From Phoronis ovalis (taxonomy: Eukaryota > Phoronida > Phoronidae), in NCBI GenBank assembly GCA_028565635.1, contig JAOXYB010005123.1:1-20254 (forward strand): 20,254 nt of DNA. The letters run 5' to 3'. The notes under the pieces were generated by a model. The model saw nothing but the letters and a program-made list of their open reading frames with translations. It made no database searches and was not told the DNA's origin. Below, one piece after another: positions 19,301 through 20,254 of this stretch. Within the stretch, counting starts at the first letter, position 1, and the number at the start of each line of letters is the position of its first letter. The position numbers and the translations under genes are program-made.

Positions 19301-19902
19301 CAAGCAGATTGTCACGTGTCTCATCCTCCTATAAAAAAAAACTGCAATGAGCAACTGAAAGATATTGAGGTTGATACTATAAATGTTCCAATTAAATTAT
19401 GAGTGTGGCCAAAACAACATCTCTTTCACAGGATATACCACTATCAGAAAACTGAAACAGAACTTAAATAATACTATTAAAGAGAAACCAGTGGTACACT
19501 TAGGACTTTTTAAATGTGGATACATCCTCCCTCTTTTTTGTTCATTTCCCTTTTATCATATGCAGCCCTATTTTCTAAATGATCAAAAGACTATATCAAG
19601 TTCTAAGTCAGAACATAAAAAGATACCCCAGTGCTAAAATAAGGCTTATAACTGTGCAATTACCCCAAGTTCAGAAGATTACAACCCATTACATAATCAA
19701 ATCATTTATTTGCCTATCATAACATTTTTGTTGCAGTAGTATTACAAAATACATAGTCGGACATTAAGAATTAATACTGAACATGTTAAAAAGTAGTTTA
19801 CCATTTGTTTCTGTACTTCACGCTTTCTCCTAGCAGTACCATCAGAAGTAGTACTAGTAATTACATCTCCCGGGGTTTGTGATACAGAATCCAGGACATT
19901 GC
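4206..19902 (-). CDS. Polycystin-1-like 11-TM protein, 3' part of gene (20 exons, partial at 5' end)
   Basis: Joining 20 exons with GT-AG introns gives 1709 in-frame residues and a stop; every junction phase agrees. Residues here count from the first full codon (19900). Residues 1-531 are extracellular: polybasic sites at 24-27 and 485-488, a Thr-rich region at 215-348, and GAIN-like segments. The GPS motif spans 532-566, TM1 ~629-648, PLAT ~674-787, TM2 ~837-855, TM3 ~883-900, TM4 ~992-1014, TM5 ~1028-1058, TM6 ~1128-1150, the polycystin TOP domain ~1151-1385, TM7 ~1388-1410, TM8 ~1430-1450, TM9 ~1480-1502, TM10 ~1519-1543, pore helix and filter ~1550-1568, TM11 ~1580-1604, then a cytosolic tail. 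This is the full polycystin-1 family layout (PKD1, PKD1L, PKDREJ); such proteins pair with PKD2-type subunits as cation channels or receptors. The diagnostic N-terminal domains lie beyond the right edge, so the subfamily cannot be fixed. Confidence 0.95.
4367..5424 (-). other. Intron 19 of polycystin-1-like gene
   Basis: This 1058 bp intron holds a perfect 42 bp tandem duplication (4631-4714) and a relatively GC-richer block at about 4796-4975 that I could not assign. Open frames inside it (4789-4971 on minus, 5038-5259 on +) show no family resemblance. Confidence 0.85.
4631..4714. repeat. Perfect 42 bp tandem duplication
   Basis: A 42 bp unit beginning GTAAATGTAACACATAACAT occurs twice in direct succession without a mismatch, followed by the first seven bases of a third copy (GTAAATG, 4715-4721). 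Identity implies a very recent duplication, possibly polymorphic in the population. Confidence 0.97.
5425..5700 (-). CDS. Polycystin-1-like, window exon 19 (filter end, TM11)
   Basis: It completes the filter region as NKFDFNSLIIANPFFAP, followed by TM11 (IMFLSFTVFVSFMLLSFFLT, LIIDAF) and a cytosolic stretch VKWELKRKENEYEIVDFMVG then RLKSFFGIGNGG. KFDF, A-P---P and the LL--FL--I-D-F pattern identify the channel S6. Boundaries are CTTTTCAG|ACAAGT and GTCAG|GTATGC. Confidence 0.96.
5862..6117 (-). CDS. Polycystin-1-like, window exon 18 (TM9, TM10, pore helix)
   Basis: It encodes LYVYLFAMIVFASTLKFLKL and LRFNKKMSML, the S4-like helix with few basic residues. Next are TM10 (PIASFLVVFGVVFFAFAQAS) and the pore helix FSTFITAAETLFSMML. 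LKFL-LLRFN is a family signature. Boundaries are CTTTTCAG|CTGTAT and TTGA|GTAAGT. Confidence 0.96.
6118..8318 (-). other. Intron 17 of polycystin-1-like gene (largest, contains LINE remnant)
   Basis: At 2201 bp this is the longest intron of the gene in the window. About 900 bp of it is the antisense LINE remnant listed separately. The remainder (6118-6950 and ~7990-8318) is AT-rich, with a GC-richer block near 6410-6560 that I did not recognise. Confidence 0.85.
6955..7844 (+). mobile_element. Decayed LINE (non-LTR retrotransposon) reverse transcriptase, C-terminal part
   Basis: Conceptual pieces match the end of a CR1/Jockey-like LINE reverse transcriptase. They are GVPQ-(G)SVLG (6967-6992), LFLYYINDIHEGLKAKVRLF, LAAWADKWKMSFHPES, TLGFLRKNLNIGSIAIKEKV, LVRPMVEYANTAWDPYEQKD, QLKKVQRRAARCVTNRYRN and NNLPPDAVTAGSLDAFKAQV, with a final TAA at 7842-7844. 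It is broken: one base is missing in the G codon after GVPQ (6979-6980), the frame changes again near 7090-7105 and back before 7263, and in-frame stops occur at 7524-7526 and 7764-7766. The catalytic FADD box reads FPDN (7056-7067). The 5' end is absent. The non-coding tail probably runs to about 7980, where CAGAAGAAGAATAATACAG resembles a short-repeat LINE tail. It lies antisense to the host gene, inside intron 17. Confidence 0.93.
8319..8477 (-). CDS. Polycystin-1-like, window exon 17 (TM8)
   Basis: It encodes DFWNVIEFSITGLLIGAIVM then YFYRLILSLQVQSNYRDNP and FINFQWPAGWDE. The phase 0-0 exon is exactly 53 codons. DFWN followed by a hydrophobic helix is the conserved S2-like segment. Boundaries are TTTTGTAG|GATTTC and GATGAG|GTAAGG. 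Confidence 0.95.
8478..9132 (-). other. Intron 16 of polycystin-1-like gene
   Basis: This 655 bp AT-rich intron contains several A/T homopolymer runs. No coding signal was found. AAAATGGCTGCCATG (8857-8871) resembles a YY1-type core, but with one mismatch to AANATGGCGGC, so no site is called. Confidence 0.8.
9133..9296 (-). CDS. Polycystin-1-like, window exon 16 (end of TOP, TM7)
   Basis: It encodes CYPYYKFHVMRLDRYVG, TM7 (YMLTIMAAELLVAVFTIY) and a basic cytosolic segment, REIKKIKKEKKQYFK. Boundaries are TTTTTGTAG|CGTGTT and TTCAAG|GTTAAT, the latter another GTT donor. Confidence 0.95.
9554..9832 (-). CDS. Polycystin-1-like, window exon 15 (TOP domain core)
   Basis: It encodes PEDAAVENWIWKSGDELDG, GRLGFYGGGGFVAELGKTRE, NNWLDTHTRVVFAEFAIYNP and HLNLHGISFLAFEFLPTG. 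The Y-GGG-F/Y-V-L, W-D--TR-VF-EF--YNP and L-EFLP-G motifs make this the most recognisable part of the TOP domain. Boundaries are GTTATAG|ATCCTG and GGTG|GTAAGT. Confidence 0.97.
9833..10185 (-). other. Intron 14 of polycystin-1-like gene
   Basis: This 353 bp AT-rich intron joins exons 14 and 15 (TOP domain). I see no gene, repeat or motif in it. Confidence 0.8.
10186..10302 (-). CDS. Polycystin-1-like, window exon 14 (TOP domain, Cys pair)
   Basis: It encodes TKCDDIPISMGAENCRKYYD then ITEEDEGEYKENWAFVNYT. The two cysteines, 12 residues apart, fit the disulfide finger of the polycystin domain. The donor ACAG|GTTAAC is a GTT type, supported by frame continuity into DPEDAAVENW. The acceptor is CAATTATAG. 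Confidence 0.92.
10303..11182 (-). other. Intron 13 of polycystin-1-like gene
   Basis: This 880 bp intron includes an open frame on + at 10346-10705, but that frame has no recognisable motif and ordinary intronic composition, so it is left uncalled. Nothing else is recognised. Confidence 0.8.
11183..11354 (-). CDS. Polycystin-1-like, window exon 13 (TOP domain)
   Basis: It encodes VNNFKTFFTWANNTFIDGIY, WYNGNDYWFSKGFAKDRNS and YMIGVPRFRQLRMPN. The W-W pattern and GxPRxRQLR-n-C motif (IGVPRFRQLRM) are diagnostic for the polycystin TOP domain. Boundaries are TGATTTCAG|GTCAAC and CTAACA|GTAAGT. Confidence 0.96.
11355..11856 (-). other. Intron 12 of polycystin-1-like gene
   Basis: This 502 bp AT-rich intron has homopolymer runs. 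I see no further structure in it. Confidence 0.8.
11857..12037 (-). CDS. Polycystin-1-like, window exon 12 (TM6 and start of TOP domain)
   Basis: It encodes FKEMKMQAVLMEILVYLLF and LYLLMMVAYGNRDPWSNTYY, i.e. TM6 followed by the start of the polycystin extracellular domain, ending SSAYEFQS. The short YGNRDPWSNTY after the TM is a strong family match. Boundaries are ATCTTTTAG|ATTCAA and CAATCG|GTAAGG. Confidence 0.96.
12038..12692 (-). other. Intron 11 of polycystin-1-like gene
   Basis: This 655 bp intron separates the loop exon from TM6. I see no gene or repeat in it. Confidence 0.8.
12693..12916 (-). CDS. Polycystin-1-like, window exon 11 (end of TM5, cytosolic loop)
   Basis: It encodes VLGLAVFYSLVIKKPDQ, an acidic EEEEDIDD patch, a Lys/His-rich stretch and PLPPDEEYLKACRELR. 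The (P)PDEEYL-AR-ELR ending just ahead of TM6 is typical of polycystin-1 proteins. Boundaries are CTGTAACAG|GTTCTT and CTTCG|GTGAGT; exit phase 2. Confidence 0.94.
12917..13391 (-). other. Intron 10 of polycystin-1-like gene
   Basis: This 475 bp intron contains an isolated strong donor-like sequence on minus (CCAGG|GTAAGT, donor G at 13097). It has no convincing partner acceptor that would keep frame, so no alternative exon is called. Confidence 0.75.
13392..13888 (-). CDS. Polycystin-1-like, window exon 10 (TM3, cytosolic loop, TM4, start of TM5)
   Basis: TM3 is IYSSLIVFPVNLCIVMMF. A polar, Lys-rich and low-complexity cytosolic loop of about 85 residues follows, ending KKKKKFMLPN. TM4 is FFIYIAYFLSLISCGAAFYV, and NEWMVSFAVSIIESVFFTQPIK begins TM5. 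The QP-K ending is a family signature. Boundaries are ATTCCAG|GTATCT and ATAAAG|GTAAAG; exit phase 0. Confidence 0.95.
13889..14196 (-). other. Intron 9 of polycystin-1-like gene
   Basis: This is a 308 bp AT-rich intron with no recognised content. Confidence 0.8.
14197..14485 (-). CDS. Polycystin-1-like, window exon 9 (TM2)
   Basis: It encodes IDRMIPLAGRDELTNFNHLF, DGHIWFSVFGRPAKSSFTR, then TM2 around RLTCCISLLFCTMMANILFY and the loop into EIVIGPISMTPQSILTG. The HxWfSvf-rp-sxFTR-QR pattern before TM2 is conserved in the polycystin-1 family. Boundaries are TTTATAG|ATTGAC and AACAG|GTACAA. Confidence 0.95.
14679..14968 (-). CDS. Polycystin-1-like, window exon 8 (PLAT domain)
   Basis: It encodes most of the PLAT/LH2 beta-sandwich: TTAKVSMMFSGDEDETDPR, GGVDSFIMAVPRCLGQLSHL, RVWHDNSGKNPSWLFSRLAV and GQKYYFISNKWLAIEEEDGL. 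HDNSG, the Trp residues and LGQL-L-R-W are hallmarks of the polycystin-1 PLAT domain, which binds lipids and Ca2+ on the cytosolic side between TM1 and TM2. Splice sites are TGGTAG|GGACAA and GATTG|GTAAGA. Confidence 0.96.
14969..15355 (-). other. Intron 7 of polycystin-1-like gene
   Basis: This 387 bp intron splits the PLAT domain near its first strand. I see nothing else in it. Confidence 0.8.
15356..15776 (-). CDS. Polycystin-1-like, window exon 7 (GPS end, TM1, PLAT start)
   Basis: It starts VGPLTTPYKTHCICNLLT, completing the GPS with C560 and C562 but with Leu in place of the usual His before L-T. A 36-residue Pro/Thr-rich segment follows (DNA 15615-15722). Then comes the family-typical SFGASFAVPVNTI, TM1 (IFSTMVSLMCLYLVLIIW) and the first PLAT strand QYLYELTVYTGSKARAG. 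Boundaries are TTTTGCAG|GTTGGT and GTGCAG|GTAATT. Confidence 0.95.
15777..16161 (-). other. Intron 6 of polycystin-1-like gene, flanked by 8 bp direct repeat
   Basis: This 385 bp intron interrupts the GPS motif. AGGTTGGT occurs on the minus strand at both junctions (plus-strand ACCAACCT at 16156-16163 and 15771-15778). Donor is GTTGGT, acceptor TTTTGCAG. Confidence 0.88.
16162..16316 (-). CDS. Polycystin-1-like, window exon 6 (first half of GPS motif)
   Basis: Acceptor is TTTTGTAG|CTGATT; donor is TGTGAG|GTTGGT, an unusual GTT donor forced by frame and by the conserved GPS sequence. It encodes DSWNNTMTTEMPTEEPF..., then VYYQLVVYAAQCKYYSPY and TQLWETAGCE. C532, W542 and C547 fit the first half of the GPS consensus (C-x-x-W...GC). 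Confidence 0.9.
16317..16664 (-). other. Intron 5 of polycystin-1-like gene
   Basis: This is a 348 bp intron with no recognised content. Confidence 0.8.
16665..16843 (-). CDS. Polycystin-1-like, window exon 5 (pre-GPS, RRRR site)
   Basis: It lies between TTTAACAG|GCTAGA and ACAA|GTAAGT. It begins KLESTTVYVGIKSEKPN, echoing the TVYVGI segment of exon 4, followed by a second Thr/Asn-rich stretch. GRRRRSAGN (Arg run at 16690-16701) is a strong polybasic convertase-like site placed about 45 residues before the first GPS cysteine. Confidence 0.88.
16844..17286 (-). other. Intron 4 of polycystin-1-like gene
   Basis: This is a 443 bp AT-rich intron. The frame of exon 4 runs open for about 55 codons into it, but the canonical GTATGT donor and exon 5 continuity place the boundary at 17287. 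Confidence 0.82.
17287..18245 (-). CDS. Polycystin-1-like, window exon 4 (GAIN region with Thr-rich insertion)
   Basis: The largest exon (959 bp) runs from TTATCAG|GTTATT to GACAA|GTATGT. It starts VIRMARNPFKQETSNETLD and ends YPDIDTCFWSNIQVD. Between them is a Thr/Ser/Pro-rich tract (residues 215-348, DNA 17553-17954) with runs of TTTT. I count fourteen N-x-S/T sequons across the exon, so a mucin-like, heavily glycosylated stalk is likely. The flanking segments RFTVYVGIDMVPSVTR and TCFWSN resemble the conserved stretches just before the GPS in polycystin-1 proteins. Confidence 0.93.
18246..18829 (-). other. Intron 3 of polycystin-1-like gene
   Basis: This is a 584 bp AT-rich intron with no recognised content. 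Confidence 0.8.
18830..18927 (-). CDS. Polycystin-1-like, window exon 3 (ectodomain)
   Basis: It lies between GGCTGTAG|GATCAC and GCCAAG|GTGAGC; it completes a Gly codon from exon 2 and ends in phase 0. It encodes GSLDGQNGNELVMPVDNTLF then GEGNETAQSVAAK, with one N-glycosylation sequon (NET). It matches the start of the GAIN-like region in position only. Confidence 0.85.
19175..19328 (-). CDS. Polycystin-1-like, window exon 2 (ectodomain)
   Basis: It is bounded by TTTTTATAG|GAGGAT and GGGAG|GTAATA; entry phase 0, exit with one base. It encodes an acidic and polar stretch, EDETRDNLLDQSGKLGG... to LELTCDKQFTDDFMG, with one cysteine and no recognised motif. Frame agreement with both neighbours supports it. 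Confidence 0.82.
19329..19801 (-). other. Intron 1 of the exons seen (polycystin-1-like gene)
   Basis: This is a 473 bp intron. An open frame on + at 19383-19637 has no family features and is ignored. Confidence 0.78.
19802..19902 (-). CDS. Polycystin-1-like, window exon 1 (ectodomain, RRKR site)
   Basis: Acceptor ATTTGCAG precedes GCAATG, and donor CAAATG|GTAAAC ends it. It enters with two bases of a split codon and leaves in phase 0. It encodes NVLDSVSQTPGDV...TARRKREVQ. RRKR (19820-19831) followed by EV fits a proprotein convertase site. The segment lies in the ectodomain, probably after the REJ region. The gene continues upstream, outside the window. Confidence 0.8.
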
Positions 19903-20254
19903 CTGCAAATATATTCTACATGTATAAACATAAGAACATAACATACAACTACATAAATTAAATAATTACAAATTAAACAAAAAACTTGAGATATTTCATC
20001 TACATTCTTCTTTGTTTAAAAGGCAAGGTTTTTGTTAAACTTGCTCAAGTCCTTGTGGACTTTAAAAAAAAAAAAATTTAATGTTTATTTTTCTTTTTTA
20101 TGTCTTTTACATCAGTGTTTTTAATTATCTTCCAAAAATTTTTTTTTTTAATATCATATATATGTTAGGTGTTTGCTGTCCAGAAGGACTTGTAAAGTTC
20201 GCAAGCCTTCCAGTGATATGAATAATTCATGACCTTGTGACGTCATATTTAAAT
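19903..20254 (-). other. Intron upstream of the first visible polycystin exon
   Basis: The acceptor ATTTGCAG ends at 19903 and no further exon is seen before the window edge. The stretch has A/T runs, a small hairpin GTCC-TTGT-GGAC near 20050, and a perfect CRE palindrome TGACGTCA at 20238-20245. Confidence 0.7.
20238..20245. promoter_or_regulatory. CRE palindrome TGACGTCA
   Basis: This is a perfect 8 bp CREB/ATF consensus. It lies in the presumed intron of the polycystin gene, so a regulatory role is speculative. The same 8-mer occurs inside exon 4, at about 18029, where it simply encodes protein. Confidence 0.25.

Overview
The window looks like AT-rich genomic DNA from an invertebrate animal. 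It has two spliced or metazoan-type genes, GT-AG introns of a few hundred bases, tandem repeats and a decayed LINE retrotransposon. I cannot name the species from sequence alone; the gene families are compatible with a marine invertebrate, but that is inference.

Layout. Positions 1-1310 are repetitive: three diverged copies of a roughly 315-330 bp unit, then about eight copies of a degenerate ~32 bp unit built around CCTAAAAATGGG. From 1311 to 2168 there is no coding signal, but there is a perfect match to the CTCF core consensus inside a 15 bp palindrome (1753-1767). A complete single-exon renalase gene lies on + at 2195-3265, followed by a four-copy 21 bp minisatellite (3431-3514).

The rest of the window (4206-19902, minus strand) is the 3' part of one large polycystin-1-like gene. 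I resolved 20 coding exons from acceptor and donor sites. All 19 junctions keep the reading frame and together encode the last 1709 residues. The gene runs off the right edge. In order the protein has a Ser/Thr-rich, heavily N-glycosylated GAIN-like ectodomain with two polybasic (furin-like) sites, a GPS motif, TM1, a cytoplasmic PLAT domain, TM2-TM6, a polycystin (TOP) extracellular domain, TM7-TM11 with the channel pore region, and a short basic tail. The two genes converge tail to tail with 940 bp between stop codons.

The most interesting points are in the polycystin. The GPS has Leu where the catalytic His is expected, and a 36-residue Pro/Thr-rich insertion sits exactly after the cleavage point. 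The pore position equivalent to the PKD2 filter LGD reads LNK. Intron 6 is flanked by an 8 bp direct repeat. The LINE remnant lies antisense in intron 17. I found no tRNA, rRNA, CRISPR or prokaryotic feature.
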